This document shows positions 36,803 to 45,826 of a DNA stretch of 64,000 nucleotides, piece after piece. The stretch comes from Clostridia bacterium (GTDB lineage: Bacteria > Bacillota > Clostridia > Oscillospirales > Acutalibacteraceae). Under the pieces are notes generated by a model. The model ran no database searches and had not been told where the DNA came from. It saw nothing but the letters and a program-made list of their open reading frames with translations. The DNA is taken from the NCBI GenBank assembly GCA_017613735.1, contig JAGADF010000009.1:62001-126000 (forward strand), read 5' to 3'. The first letter of the stretch is position 1, and each line of letters opens with the position of its first letter. Both the position numbers and the translations under genes were made by a program.

Positions 36803-39800
36803 GTGGCAGAGGAAAAAAATAACTTTATCAAAATCGAACACGAGGTAATGGATTTCTGGGAACAGAACAAGTGTTTTGACCTTCTTATGAAAAAGAACGA
36901 GGGCAAACCGCGTTTCCGCTTCCTTGACGGCCCTATTACCGCGAACAACTCAATGGGTATCCATCACGCCTGGGGCAGAAGCTTAAAGGACATCTTCATC
37001 CGCTATAAGGGGATGAGGGGTTATTCCTGCCGTTGTCAGAACGGCTTCGACTCTCAGGGACTCTGGGTTGAGGTTGAGGTTGAAAAGGCTCTCGGCTTTA
37101 AAACAAAAAAGGATATCGAAGAATACGGTATGGACAAATTCACCCGTCAGTGTGTTGACAGGGTTAAGCATTACTCGGGCATAATTACCGAACAGAGTAA
37201 GCGCCTCGGTCAGTGGATGGACTGGGACAATTCGTACTATACAAATACCGACCTTAATATTTCGGGTATCTGGCATTTCCTCAAAAAGTGCGATGAAAAC
37301 GGCTGGATTGCCCGTGAATACAAGCCTATGCCGTGGTGTCCGCGCTGCGGAACCTCTCTTTCGGAGCACGAAATGACAGGCTCGTATAAGCTTATGACTC
37401 ATAATTCGGTATTTTTCAAGCTTCCCGTCAAGGGAAAGGATTTCAAAATGCTTGCGTGGACCACGACTCCGTGGACTCTTTCCTCCAATGCCGCGCTCGC
37501 AGTTAATCCCGAAATCGATTATGTAGAGGTTAAAATCAAGAGCGACGAAAAAACTCTTGTTCTTGCAAAGAACGCCATTAAATATCTTGAGGACGATAAA
37601 CTCGAGGTCCTTCGCGCGTTCAAGGGCGAAGAACTCGTAGGTCTTGAATATGAGACCTGTTTCCCCGAAATTGAAGCTCAGCAGGGCTTTGCGCATAAAA
37701 TCGTTCCGTGGGACGAGGTTGCCGCCGACGAAGGAACGGGCATAGTTCATATCGCTCCCGGCTGCGGCGCCGAGGACTTTGCTTTAGGTCAGCAGTTAGG
37801 CATTCCGCAGATTATGCCCATTGACGATATGGGTATCTTTATTGACGGCTTCGGCTGGTTTACCGGTAAGGACAGCCATACAATTGCCGACGAGGTATTT
37901 GAGCGCCTTGACGCTCAGAATAAGCTGTATAAGGTTATGCCCTTCGAGCATAGCTATCCCGTATGCTGGCGTTGTAAGAGCGAGGTTGTTTTCCGCCTTG
38001 TTCCCGCGTGGTACATAAGGACGGATGAAATCAAGCCCCGTCTTATAGCCGCTTCAAATAAGGTTAAGTGGGAGCCCGCTTCAAACGGCAAGCGTATGAC
38101 GGACTGGCTTAACAATATGGGCGACTGGAATATTTCAAGAAAGCGTTACTACGGTATGCCGCTGCCGTTCTATCCGTGTGAAAAATGCGGCAAGACAACC
38201 GTTGTAGGCTCCGTTGACGAACTTAGAAGTCTTGCGGTCGACCCCGCAAAGGTTGACGCTCTTCCCGAGCTTCACAGACCTTGGATTGATGAAATAAAAA
38301 TCAAGTGCCCTCACTGCGGCGAGGAGGTTTCAAGAGTAAGTGAAATCGGCGACGTATGGCTTGACGCGGGTATCGTTCCCTATTCAACCTTCGGCTATTT
38401 TACCGATATGGAAGAATGGAAAAAGAACTTCCCCGCCGAATGGGTAACCGAAATGCGCGAGCAGGTTCGTCTCTGGTTCTATTCAATGCTGTTTATGTCT
38501 GTCGTCCTTGAGGACAGACCGCCTTACGAAAGAGTTCTTTCATATAACAGCGTTGTCGCCGAGGACGGTTCAAAGTTCTCAAAGACGGGCTTTATGATTA
38601 AATTCGACGAAGCCGCCGAAAAAATCGGCGCGGATACAATCCGTTATATGTATGCCGGCGCTCCCGTAGCCAATGACGTTCGCTTCGGCTTCAATCTCGG
38701 CGACGAGGCAAGAAGAAAACTCCTTTCATTCTGGAATATCTATACTTTCTTCAATACCTACGCCGAAATTGACAAGCCCGATTTTGAAGGCTATGAGCCC
38801 GATATTTCAAAGATGACCGCTACCGATAAGTGGCTTAACATCCGCACGAATCAGTTTATTGAAAAAGCGACGGAGTGTATGGACGCCTATACGACTCCCG
38901 CTCTTATAAAGGAATTTGAAATCTTTGTCGACGATATCTCTAACTGGTATATCAGGTCGAATCGCCGCCGTTTCTGGAAAACGGGCGATAATGAGGATAA
39001 GATGATTGCGTACTGGACTCTGTTCAACGCTCTTAATAATCTCATTAAGGTAATGGCACCGATTATTCCGTTTATGACAGAGCATATCTGGCAGAATCTT
39101 ACGAGAAAGGTTCTTCCCGACAGCGAGATTTCAATTCACCTTGCGGACTGGCCCGTACCAGACGAAAGATTCGTTGACGACGGAATCATTGAGCAGACCG
39201 CTCTTTCGCGTGAGGTAATCGCTTCTGCTCTTCGCCTTCGTAACGAAAAGCAGCTCAAGGTACGTCAGCCTCTTTCGACGCTCTTTATCTGCCTTCCCGA
39301 AGAAAAGGCGGAAAAAATCAAGGTGTTTGAAAAGAACATTCTCGACGAACTGAATATCCGCGAGATTAAGTATCTTGACGATAAATCCGTTCTTGAGGAC
39401 ACGTTCCTTCAGGTTAATTTCAGGGCTGCGGGCGCAGTATTCAAGCAGGACGTCAATAAGTTCAAGTCCGCTCTTGAGAATATGGATTGCGCAACAATGT
39501 CCGCTCTCGCTGAAAAGGTGAAGAACGGCGAAAGCACAAGGGTTGAGGGCTTTGACTTTGATATAGCTCCCGAACTTTACGTTCTCAACAGCAGAACCAA
39601 GGAAGGTATTGCCTCCGTTGAGTTCGACGAGGACGGCGTACTCGCTCTCGATACCGTTCTTACCGACGAGCTTCTTAAGGACGGCGCGGTACGCGACGTT
39701 GTACGCCAGTGCCAGCTCATCCGTAAGGAAGCGGGCTACGTTGTCGACCAGCACGTAAGAATGGCTATTTCAACCGACGACGGCTTCATTCTTGACGCTT

Positions 39801-39937
39801 TAAAGGAAAAGAAAGAATTCCTTCTTAACGAGCTTCTCTGCGAAGAGCTTGTTTTCAACGGCTCAATCGACGCAGACCTTGAAAAGGAAATCGAAGTAAA
39901 CGATAAGACAATTAAACTTGCAGTTGCAAAAGCATAA
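36803..39937 (+). CDS. ileS: Isoleucyl-tRNA synthetase with swapped GXHH signature (IleRS2-type)
   Basis: 1044 residues. Where class I synthetases have HIGH, this has ANNSMGIHHAWGR, so the signature is G52-I53-H54-H55 (GXHH); the KMSKS loop is KFSKT. Zinc-binding CPRCG and CHCGE pairs, the editing CP1 domain, and VWLDAG confirm the IleRS group. No T-box leader. It shares a transcript with a glycosyltransferase, suggesting it may be an accessory, eukaryotic-like copy; whether a second ileS exists is not visible here. Confidence 0.9.
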   Translation: MAEEKNNFIKIEHEVMDFWEQNKCFDLLMKKNEGKPRFRFLDGPITANNSMGIHHAWGRSLKDIFIRYKGMRGYSCRCQNGFDSQGLWVEVEVEKALGFKTKKDIEEYGMDKFTRQCVDRVKHYSGIITEQSKRLGQWMDWDNSYYTNTDLNISGIWHFLKKCDENGWIAREYKPMPWCPRCGTSLSEHEMTGSYKLMTHNSVFFKLPVKGKDFKMLAWTTTPWTLSSNAALAVNPEIDYVEVKIKSDEKTLVLAKNAIKYLEDDKLEVLRAFKGEELVGLEYETCFPEIEAQQGFAHKIVPWDEVAADEGTGIVHIAPGCGAEDFALGQQLGIPQIMPIDDMGIFIDGFGWFTGKDSHTIADEVFERLDAQNKLYKVMPFEHSYPVCWRCKSEVVFRLVPAWYIRTDEIKPRLIAASNKVKWEPASNGKRMTDWLNNMGDWNISRKRYYGMPLPFYPCEKCGKTTVVGSVDELRSLAVDPAKVDALPELHRPWIDEIKIKCPHCGEEVSRVSEIGDVWLDAGIVPYSTFGYFTDMEEWKKNFPAEWVTEMREQVRLWFYSMLFMSVVLEDRPPYERVLSYNSVVAEDGSKFSKTGFMIKFDEAAEKIGADTIRYMYAGAPVANDVRFGFNLGDEARRKLLSFWNIYTFFNTYAEIDKPDFEGYEPDISKMTATDKWLNIRTNQFIEKATECMDAYTTPALIKEFEIFVDDISNWYIRSNRRRFWKTGDNEDKMIAYWTLFNALNNLIKVMAPIIPFMTEHIWQNLTRKVLPDSEISIHLADWPVPDERFVDDGIIEQTALSREVIASALRLRNEKQLKVRQPLSTLFICLPEEKAEKIKVFEKNILDELNIREIKYLDDKSVLEDTFLQVNFRAAGAVFKQDVNKFKSALENMDCATMSALAEKVKNGESTRVEGFDFDIAPELYVLNSRTKEGIASVEFDEDGVLALDTVLTDELLKDGAVRDVVRQCQLIRKEAGYVVDQHVRMAISTDDGFILDALKEKKEFLLNELLCEELVFNGSIDADLEKEIEVNDKTIKLAVAKA

Positions 39938-39950
39938 AGGAGTAAGAATT

Positions 39951-40151
39951 ATGAAACTTGAAAAGAATATGACAATCGGCGATGTTGTTGACAAGATGCC
40001 CGAGGTTGCCCCGTTTCTTCTTGAAATGGGTATGCACTGTCTGGGTTGCCCTGCGTCGAGGATGGAAACCTTTGAGCAGGCTTGCATGGTTCACGGCGTA
40101 AATCCCGACGAAATGCTTGAGCGTATCAACACTCAGCTCGGACTCGAATAA
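39951..40151 (+). CDS. DUF1858 (ScdA_N-like) redox-disulfide protein
   Basis: 66 residues. N-terminal TIGDVVDKMPEVAPFLLEMG, then HCLGCPAS (C30, C33) and C45. This small fold is found alone or next to hybrid-cluster and thiol-redox proteins; role unclear. ATG at 39951 with AAAGGAG upstream, 14 bases after the ileS stop. Confidence 0.85.
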   Translation: MKLEKNMTIGDVVDKMPEVAPFLLEMGMHCLGCPASRMETFEQACMVHGVNPDEMLERINTQLGLE

Positions 40152-40161
40152 TTAAAGCGAA

Positions 40162-40189
40162 AACGGGCTGATAATCCTTTCAGCCCGTT
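40162..40189 (+). terminator. Weak terminator or attenuator before trmK
   Basis: AACGGGCTGA and TCAGCCCGTT, 10-bp perfect stem, followed only by TTGAATTT, so read-through is likely. Confidence 0.6.
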
Positions 40190-40200
40190 TGAATTTATCT

Positions 40201-40866
40201 ATGATTAAATTATCACCGAGACTTTTAATGACCGCTTCCCTTGTCCGTGAGGGGAGAAGAATTGCCGATATAGGAACGGACCACGCGTTTTTACCCGCTT
40301 ACCTTGTTTTAAGCGGTAAAATAACGTCTGCCATTGCGTCCGACGTTAAAAAAGGTCCTCTCGAAAATGCCGGTCAAACGGTTGCCGAATATGGTTTAGC
40401 CGATAAAATCAAGCTCCGTCTTTCGGACGGGTTCGATATGCTTTATTATACCGAGGCGGACGATTACGTGCTTGCGGGTATGGGCGGAACTCTTATGGCG
40501 GAGCTTATTTCCCGTACTCCGTGGCTTAAGGATGAAAACCTGCACCTTGTTCTTCAGCCTCAGTCTCACGCTCAGGACATAAGAAAATACCTTTGTGAAA
40601 ACGGTTTTAAAATATGCAACGAGCTTATTACGGACGAAGGCGGACGGCTGTATATAGCCTTTGACGCGTATTTTACGGGCGAAGCCGAAAAAAAGGACGA
40701 AACCTACTATTATTTCGGTTCGTTTCCCGAAAAAGACGACGGGCTTTCGGCTTTGTATGTCGAAAAGCTTAAAAACAGACTCATAAAAGAAAAAACCGCT
40801 TTAAAAAACAGCGGTTACGACTATAAACATATTGACGAATTATTAAGGGGTGTTGAAAATGATTAA
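40201..40866 (+). CDS. trmK: tRNA (adenine22-N1)-methyltransferase TrmK
   Basis: 221 residues. SAM-binding GTDHAFLPAYLV (near 27), catalytic-region AGMGG (about 97-101), Q-rich LQPQSHAQDIR (about 119-130) and a C-terminal helical pair of the YqfN family. No good ribosome site precedes 40201; initiation may be weak or leaderless-like after hairpin processing. Overlaps the Nif3-like gene by 8 bases, the usual trmK-yqfO arrangement. Confidence 0.92.
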   Translation: MIKLSPRLLMTASLVREGRRIADIGTDHAFLPAYLVLSGKITSAIASDVKKGPLENAGQTVAEYGLADKIKLRLSDGFDMLYYTEADDYVLAGMGGTLMAELISRTPWLKDENLHLVLQPQSHAQDIRKYLCENGFKICNELITDEGGRLYIAFDAYFTGEAEKKDETYYYFGSFPEKDDGLSALYVEKLKNRLIKEKTALKNSGYDYKHIDELLRGVEND

Positions 40867-41611
40867 GGTAAGTGATATTTACTCATTTATCGATTCTGTC
40901 GCGCCGTATGACACTCAGGCGGATTTTGATAACAGCGGCTATATGATCGGCGACAAAAACGCCGAGGTAAAAAAGATACTGGTCGCGCTTGATTTGACTG
41001 TAAAAGTACTTGAAGAAGCGAAGCAAAACGGCGCGGACCTTATCGTAACCCATCATCCCGTTATTTTTCAGCCTCTTCACAGCGTTATGTGCAATACCGT
41101 TGTTTTTGACGCGATACAAAGCGGCGTTTCGGTTATCAGCGCTCATACGAATCTCGATATTGCCGAAAACGGCGTGAACGCAACTCTTATCAGGACTCTC
41201 GGTTTTAATAATTACGTAAACTGCGAAAGCGAACCGTTCCTTAAAATTGTCGAAACCGAGCCGATTTCCTCAGACGAGCTTGTTAAGCTTGTATCGGAAA
41301 AGATTAATAAGCATTTACAGTTCAACAGCGTTAAAAAGACGGTTAAAAAAATCGGCTTCTGCTCAGGCGCGGGCTCGCCCTGTCTTTATGCCTCAATAAA
41401 AGAGGGTGCGGACGCATTTATAACGGGCGAGGCGAAATATAATATGTTCGGTGACGCCGACGAAAGCGGTATTCTTCTTATTGCCGCGGGGCATTATGAA
41501 ACCGAAAACATAATTGTTCCCGTCCTTGCCGATATGTTAAGAAAGCAGTTCCCCGAAACCGAAATAACCGAATCAAAAGAGAAAAACCCCGTAAATTATT
41601 TTTTAGGATAA
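40859..41611 (+). CDS. Nif3-like dinuclear metal-centre protein
   Basis: 250 residues, YqfO/Nif3 family (sometimes called GTP cyclohydrolase I type 2). Metal ligands in VTHHPVIFQPL (about 61-71) and near the C-terminus GHYETENI (His and Glu). It lacks the inserted PII-like domain of longer relatives. Start at 40859 with AAGGGG upstream. Function of the family remains uncertain. Confidence 0.9.
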   Translation: MIKVSDIYSFIDSVAPYDTQADFDNSGYMIGDKNAEVKKILVALDLTVKVLEEAKQNGADLIVTHHPVIFQPLHSVMCNTVVFDAIQSGVSVISAHTNLDIAENGVNATLIRTLGFNNYVNCESEPFLKIVETEPISSDELVKLVSEKINKHLQFNSVKKTVKKIGFCSGAGSPCLYASIKEGADAFITGEAKYNMFGDADESGILLIAAGHYETENIIVPVLADMLRKQFPETEITESKEKNPVNYFLG

Positions 41612-41617
41612 TCAGAA

Positions 41618-43339
41618 ATGGCTCTTGACGGAATTTATCTTCACTTTTTAAAAACAGAGCTCAAAGAAACTCTCACAGGCGCGAAAGCGGAAAAGATTTA
41701 CCAACCCACCAAAAATGAGCTGGTAATTCTTTTGCGTACCCGTCAGGGCGCTTATAAGCTGTTTTTCAGCTGCTCGGGAAGTTCGTCAAGAGTTAATATC
41801 ACCGATTATTCGCCCGACAATCCCCAGAAGCCGCCTATGCTTTGTATGCTGCTTCGTAAATATCTTTCGGGCGCGGTGCTTTGCGACATCCGTCAGCAGG
41901 ATTTTGACAGAATACTGTTTTTCGACTTTGACGCGGTGAACGAAATCGGCGACAGGGTAAAGCTTTGCCTTGCGGTTGAGATAATGGCGCAGCACAGCAA
42001 TATTATTCTCATAAACGGCGAGGGCAGGATTATAGACGCATTCCGCCGACTTGACGATGAACAGAGCGTGCGCGAGGTGCTTCCCGGCGGGACTTACGTT
42101 TTACCGCCGATGCAGAAAAAAGAGAATATACTGACCTGTGATATGAAAGCCGTGTGCGAAAAAATCGGCAAAAGCGAAAAACTGCTTTCAAGGGCGCTTG
42201 TAGACGCGTTTCAGGGCTTTTCTCCGCTTGTTGCGCGCGAAATATCATCAAAGATTACCGACAGCGAAATAACGGGCGTCAGCCTTAATTTTTCTCAGCT
42301 TGACAGGCTTGAAAACGAGCTGAATGAGCTAAAGAATAATATTGAGGAAAACCGTTTCGTTCCATATCTTCTTTCCGATAACGACGGCAAGCCCTTTGAT
42401 TTTTCGTATATGCCCATTCGTCAGTATTCCTCGGCGTTAAAGGGCGAAACTGCCGAAAGTCTTTCAAAGCTTCTTGACACGTTTTTCTTTGAGCGTGACA
42501 GAGTTGAGCGCACCAAAAGAAGGGCGGGGGACTTATATAAAACCCTTACTTCGGCGGTAGAACGCGTCGCAAGGCGAATTAATAACCAGACCGCCGAGCT
42601 TAAGGAATGTGAAAACAAGGAACAGCTTCGTATTTTTGCGGAGCTTATAACGGCTAATCAGTATTCGCTTGAAAAGGGCGTTTCCTTTTATGAATTGCCC
42701 AATTATTACGACGAAAACAAACCTGTAAAAATACCCGTAAATCCTGCGTTTTCACCCCAGAAGAACGCGCAGAAATACTATAAGGATTACAAAAAAGCCC
42801 ATACCGCCGAAAAAATGCTTGCCTCTCTTATTGAGGACGGTAAAACCGAGCTGAAATATCTTGAAAGCGTGCTTGATTCGCTGTCAAGAGCCGAAACCGA
42901 GGCGGAGCTTACGGAAATACGCAACGAGCTTGTTTCGGGCGGCTATGTCAAATTCAGAAAAAATCAGAAACAGCAAAAACAAAAGGAGCTTCCCTTTATT
43001 GAATATACAACTTCAGACGGTTTCCGCGTGGCAGTTGGCAGAAATAACGTCCAGAACGACAAACTGACGTTTAAAACGGCTAACAATCACGATATGTGGC
43101 TTCACGTTCAGGGCTTTGCGGGCTCACATACGGTTATTTTCAGCGATAAAAAGGAGATAACCGACACCGCAATTCTTGAGGCGGCGTCCATAGCGGCATA
43201 TCACAGTAAGGCGCGCGACCTTAAAAATGTTCCTGTCGATTACACTTTGATAAAGAATATTAAAAAACCGAACGGCTCGCCGTACGGCTTCGTGGTTTAC
43301 TACACTTACAATACGGTAATAGTTGACCCGAAAAAATAA
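41618..43339 (+). CDS. rqcH: Ribosome-associated quality-control protein RqcH (NFACT family)
   Basis: 573 residues. Binds stalled 50S-peptidyl-tRNA and directs alanine tailing. N-terminal NFACT-N domain (MALDGIYLHFLKTEL), helix-hairpin-helix region, coiled coil (about 290-440) and NFACT-R domain with NHDMWLHVQGFAGSHTVI (about 487-504) and AYHSKARDL. In the older literature such proteins were called fibronectin-binding. 7 bases after the Nif3 gene. Confidence 0.94.
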   Translation: MALDGIYLHFLKTELKETLTGAKAEKIYQPTKNELVILLRTRQGAYKLFFSCSGSSSRVNITDYSPDNPQKPPMLCMLLRKYLSGAVLCDIRQQDFDRILFFDFDAVNEIGDRVKLCLAVEIMAQHSNIILINGEGRIIDAFRRLDDEQSVREVLPGGTYVLPPMQKKENILTCDMKAVCEKIGKSEKLLSRALVDAFQGFSPLVAREISSKITDSEITGVSLNFSQLDRLENELNELKNNIEENRFVPYLLSDNDGKPFDFSYMPIRQYSSALKGETAESLSKLLDTFFFERDRVERTKRRAGDLYKTLTSAVERVARRINNQTAELKECENKEQLRIFAELITANQYSLEKGVSFYELPNYYDENKPVKIPVNPAFSPQKNAQKYYKDYKKAHTAEKMLASLIEDGKTELKYLESVLDSLSRAETEAELTEIRNELVSGGYVKFRKNQKQQKQKELPFIEYTTSDGFRVAVGRNNVQNDKLTFKTANNHDMWLHVQGFAGSHTVIFSDKKEITDTAILEAASIAAYHSKARDLKNVPVDYTLIKNIKKPNGSPYGFVVYYTYNTVIVDPKK

Positions 43340-43341
43340 AA

Positions 43342-43371
43342 AAGAAGTTCGAAAAATCGAACTTCTTTTTT
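43342..43371. terminator. Symmetric terminator after rqcH and 6S RNA
   Basis: AAGAAGTTCGA and TCGAACTTCTT, an 11-bp perfect stem flanked by A runs left and T runs right; it can stop transcripts from either side. Confidence 0.85.
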
Positions 43372-43374
43372 GTT

Positions 43375-43560
43375 TCCCCGCCGAGCCGGGATTAGTGGAT
43401 TATAACCTGCCTAAAAAGCAGGTGGGTGCCGCCGGAGTAATTTCGTGCTCCCTTCGTCCGCAAAAGCGGGAGGTCTGCTCCCCGTTACTCTAAAATTCGG
43501 CTCCCTTAAAAAAGTGTGTTGGGTTATATGCACTAAAGTTGTCGAACCCGGCAGGAATTA
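43375..43560 (-). ncRNA. ssrS: Probable 6S RNA
   Basis: About 186 nt of strongly paired, non-coding sequence. The ends pair: GCCGGG (43385-43390) with CCCGGC (43547-43552), TTAGTG with CACTAA (43392-43397/43531-43536), TATAACC with GGTTATA (43401-43407/43522-43528). A large internal bubble and apical stems (CTCCCGC-UUUU-GCGG type) follow. On the minus strand a CACC-hairpin-GGTTA segment near the 3' side resembles the 6S RNA central-bubble hairpin. Length and rod shape fit 6S RNA; the minus orientation is inferred. Confidence 0.62.
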
Positions 43561-43564
43561 AAAA

Positions 43565-43882
43565 TCAGTTTCCTTCCTCGTTGTCGTAAGGACCTGCCAT
43601 ATAGTCCTCAAGACGCTGCTGGAATATTGCGCCGATTTCGTCAAACTCCTCGTCATCCTCAATCGGGCAAAGATAGGTTTCGCCGTCTTCCTCTTCAACG
43701 CGAAGAATTATAAGCTCGCCGTCGTCGTCGAGCATGTCTTCGGGGTTGTCGTAAACCGGAACAACCGCCGCGTACTTTGCTACGTCGTTTTCTATTCTGT
43801 CGAGGATTTCGAAGGTATGTTCCTCGCCGTCCTCATCCGTAACCGTTATTAAATCGGGATTGTAATCGTATCCGTCAGCCAT
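43565..43882 (-). CDS. DUF1292 protein (YrzB-like)
   Basis: 105 residues, very acidic. Core LITVTDEDGEEHTFEILDRI (about 8-27) and FQQRLEDYMAG at the C-terminus match DUF1292 proteins such as B. subtilis YrzB. Function unknown. AAAGGAG upstream of the ATG; 11 bases after the propeller-like gene. Confidence 0.88.
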   Translation of the reverse strand: MADGYDYNPDLITVTDEDGEEHTFEILDRIENDVAKYAAVVPVYDNPEDMLDDDGELIILRVEEEDGETYLCPIEDDEEFDEIGAIFQQRLEDYMAGPYDNEEGN

Positions 43883-43893
43883 TTTATTCTCCT

Positions 43894-44565
43894 TTATAAT
43901 ACGTAGATTCCGCTTTCAAGAAGCACTACTTCTTTTCCGTTTGTCTGTATGTACCTGTAAACGGGCTCGTCAAACAGTCTGAAATCCCTTACGGAATAGT
44001 CCTTAAGACTGACTATTCTGACCTTGCACGAATCCTTGTTCGTGACAAAAAGCTCGTCGCCGTATTTCTGAATAGCGACGGGGTTCGAAAATGCAGTCGA
44101 ATTGTCGCCGCCGATTCTCATATTGACCTTTTTATTTATAATTGAATATTCGATTATTGAGTTCTGGTTAGGTACGCAGCACCAGATGTTATTGCCGTCA
44201 ACCGCGACGGACTGAACAAGGTCTTCCTTATACTGTAAATCGCCCGTCCACACGAGCGTGGCGTTGTCGTCAAAAAGTCCCATTTCGCCGGTCGGGTAAA
44301 CAACAACGACGTATTTATTCTGTAAAACGCCCGCGTCGCAGGTAGCGTAATCGCCGAGTTTTTCGCTTATAATCTCAAAAGAAGGGCCGAATTTGCTTAA
44401 AAGATAAACGCCTTTGGTAACGGGGGCGTTTTCCATTCTCTTAGTGTCATAGCCGAGAAATTTAACTCTGAAAACGCCGTCCTCCTGAGGTATTTTTTTA
44501 ACATAGATAAAGCCGCTTTTGAACGGAACAATATCTATAACGTTAGTTTCCGATATTTTTTTCAT
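43894..44565 (-). CDS. Hypothetical protein, beta-propeller-like repeats
   Basis: 223 residues with repeated short beta strands, for example GFIYVKKIPQ, GNNIWCCVPNQNSIIEYS and GDELFVTNKDSCKVRIVS. Such spacing suggests an NHL/WD-like propeller of four or five blades, but no signature is definitive. No signal peptide. Operon with DUF1292 downstream and a Cys-rich small gene upstream. Function unknown. Confidence 0.65.
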   Translation of the reverse strand: MKKISETNVIDIVPFKSGFIYVKKIPQEDGVFRVKFLGYDTKRMENAPVTKGVYLLSKFGPSFEIISEKLGDYATCDAGVLQNKYVVVVYPTGEMGLFDDNATLVWTGDLQYKEDLVQSVAVDGNNIWCCVPNQNSIIEYSIINKKVNMRIGGDNSTAFSNPVAIQKYGDELFVTNKDSCKVRIVSLKDYSVRDFRLFDEPVYRYIQTNGKEVVLLESGIYVL

Positions 44566-44656
44566 TTATATTCACCAATCCGAGAATTGTTTTTTTCATT
44601 ATTGTATTTTTATTATATTTCATTTTTGACTTTAGGTCAATATGCTTTGTCGAATA

Positions 44657-44836
44657 TTAATAATTATTTAAAATTTTGACAGCATACGGAATAATGAAAT
44701 TCTCGCATTTGCTGCAGTCGTGGCTTGAATGGCAGACAAACTCTCTTTTTCCGTTTTTTAAAAGCGTTTCCTCAATTCTGACATTCTTCTGCTTAAAAAT
44801 GCAGAATTGCTCGAAGCATTTGTTTGAAACTACCAT
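44657..44836 (-). CDS. Small Cys-rich (zinc-ribbon-like) protein
   Basis: 59 residues, with a ribosome site GAGGTGCC directly before the ATG. Cys pattern C-x4-C (NKCFEQFC) then C-x5-C-x2-C (FVCHSSHDCSKC), with intervening His. This looks like a small metal-binding fold. No family recognised. The start, ribosome site and codon use match the neighbours, so I regard it as real. Its stop is about 90 bases upstream of the propeller-like gene. Confidence 0.7.
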   Translation of the reverse strand: MVVSNKCFEQFCIFKQKNVRIEETLLKNGKREFVCHSSHDCSKCENFIIPYAVKILNNY

Positions 44837-44905
44837 AAGGCACCTCTTTTTTAAGGTATTATATTTTGTCCCGAAGCATATTCATTTATAAGGGCAGGTG
44901 GAAAA

Positions 44906-45172
44906 ATGAAATCTTTAGGAACAGTATTATTTTATTCTTTTTTGGTTGTCTCAGTTACGGCAATTCTTATTACGGTTTTTAAAACAAAAAGGTTTTTTGC
45001 GGCGACGGTTTTATCCGTTTTACAGGGCGTAGGCGCACTTTTTGCAGTTAATTTCATAGGCTCGTTTATAGGCGTTCATTTAGCGGTAAACGCCTTTTCG
45101 CTTATTGTTTCTTCTGTTGCAGGCGCGTCGGGAGTCGCACTTTTGCTTATTACTCAGGTCCTGTTCAGATAA
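44906..45172 (+). CDS. bofA: BofA-like sigma-K processing inhibitor
   Basis: 88 residues, two to three membrane helices. The BofA signature AVNFIGSFIGVHLAVNAFSL then GASGVALLLI (about 50-83, conserved Asn and GxxG) is present. BofA inhibits the SpoIVFB metalloprotease during mother-cell development. SpoIVFA/B-like genes are at 58.6-60.0 kb. Confidence 0.8.
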   Translation: MKSLGTVLFYSFLVVSVTAILITVFKTKRFFAATVLSVLQGVGALFAVNFIGSFIGVHLAVNAFSLIVSSVAGASGVALLLITQVLFR

Positions 45173-45180
45173 TATCGCGG

Positions 45181-45209
45181 TTGATAATAATCATTAACGG
45201 TGATATAAT
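45181..45209 (+). promoter_or_regulatory. Promoter for the 45242 gene
   Basis: TTGATA (45181-45186), 17 bases, TATAAT (45204-45209), about 35 bases upstream of the ATG, with AAAGGAG in between. Confidence 0.8.
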
Positions 45210-45241
45210 TAACAAAAGGACGTTAAAAGGAGTAATAACAA

Positions 45242-45766
45242 ATGTCGGATTTACACGCGGGCAAAAAAATAACTGCCGATGAATACTTTACACGTCAGAA
45301 AGAGGCGGAGGATTCCTGCAGAGAAAGAATCAAACGGCTTAAATGGCAGTCATTCTTTTTCCTTGCGGCGGCTGTATTCTTTTATCTTATGTTTGTTTGG
45401 ATTCCTAATTTCTTCATAGTCTGGTTTTTATTTTTAGGTATCAGCGTCTGTATGTCTGTCGGCAGCCTGTTTATGATACGAAAGGAAATCAAGTATTATA
45501 AATATTCGCTTGAAAGAATTGAAGAATATATGCTTACGGGCGGAATAGTCATTGAAATTCCAAAAGAGGATTATGAGAAATTCGATATTATCAAATCCCG
45601 AAAAGAAAAGTTTAAGGCAAAAAGCATTTACGGGATGCAGATTGACGAGAAGAAAAAAGAGATTGAAAAACAAAAAGAGCTTGAACAAAAGGAATACGAA
45701 AAACGCGTTGAAGAGGAGTTTAAAAAGCAGTATTATCCCGACGCGAAGGAAGATAACAATAATTAA
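45242..45766 (+). CDS. Hypothetical protein, two membrane helices and a charged tail
   Basis: 174 residues. Two adjacent helices (about 36-56 and 59-78: FFFLAAAVFFYLMFVWIP and FFIVWFLFLGISVCMSVG), a linker, then a Lys/Glu-rich coiled coil (about 120-165, EKKKEIEKQKELEQKEYEK). Cytoplasmic N and C termini expected. No family recognised. Confidence 0.75.
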   Translation: MSDLHAGKKITADEYFTRQKEAEDSCRERIKRLKWQSFFFLAAAVFFYLMFVWIPNFFIVWFLFLGISVCMSVGSLFMIRKEIKYYKYSLERIEEYMLTGGIVIEIPKEDYEKFDIIKSRKEKFKAKSIYGMQIDEKKKEIEKQKELEQKEYEKRVEEEFKKQYYPDAKEDNNN

Positions 45767-45826
45767 CAAATAATAAATACGCCGCATAAACTGTATTGAG
45801 TTTAAGCACAGTGAGGCGGTGTTAAG

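Noticed and set aside
43387..43560. Reading the 43.4 kb structured RNA as SRP RNA or tmRNA
   Set aside because: Lacks the SRP GGAAG/GGAGCA core and the tmRNA tRNA-like ends; the rod with a central-bubble hairpin fits 6S RNA better.
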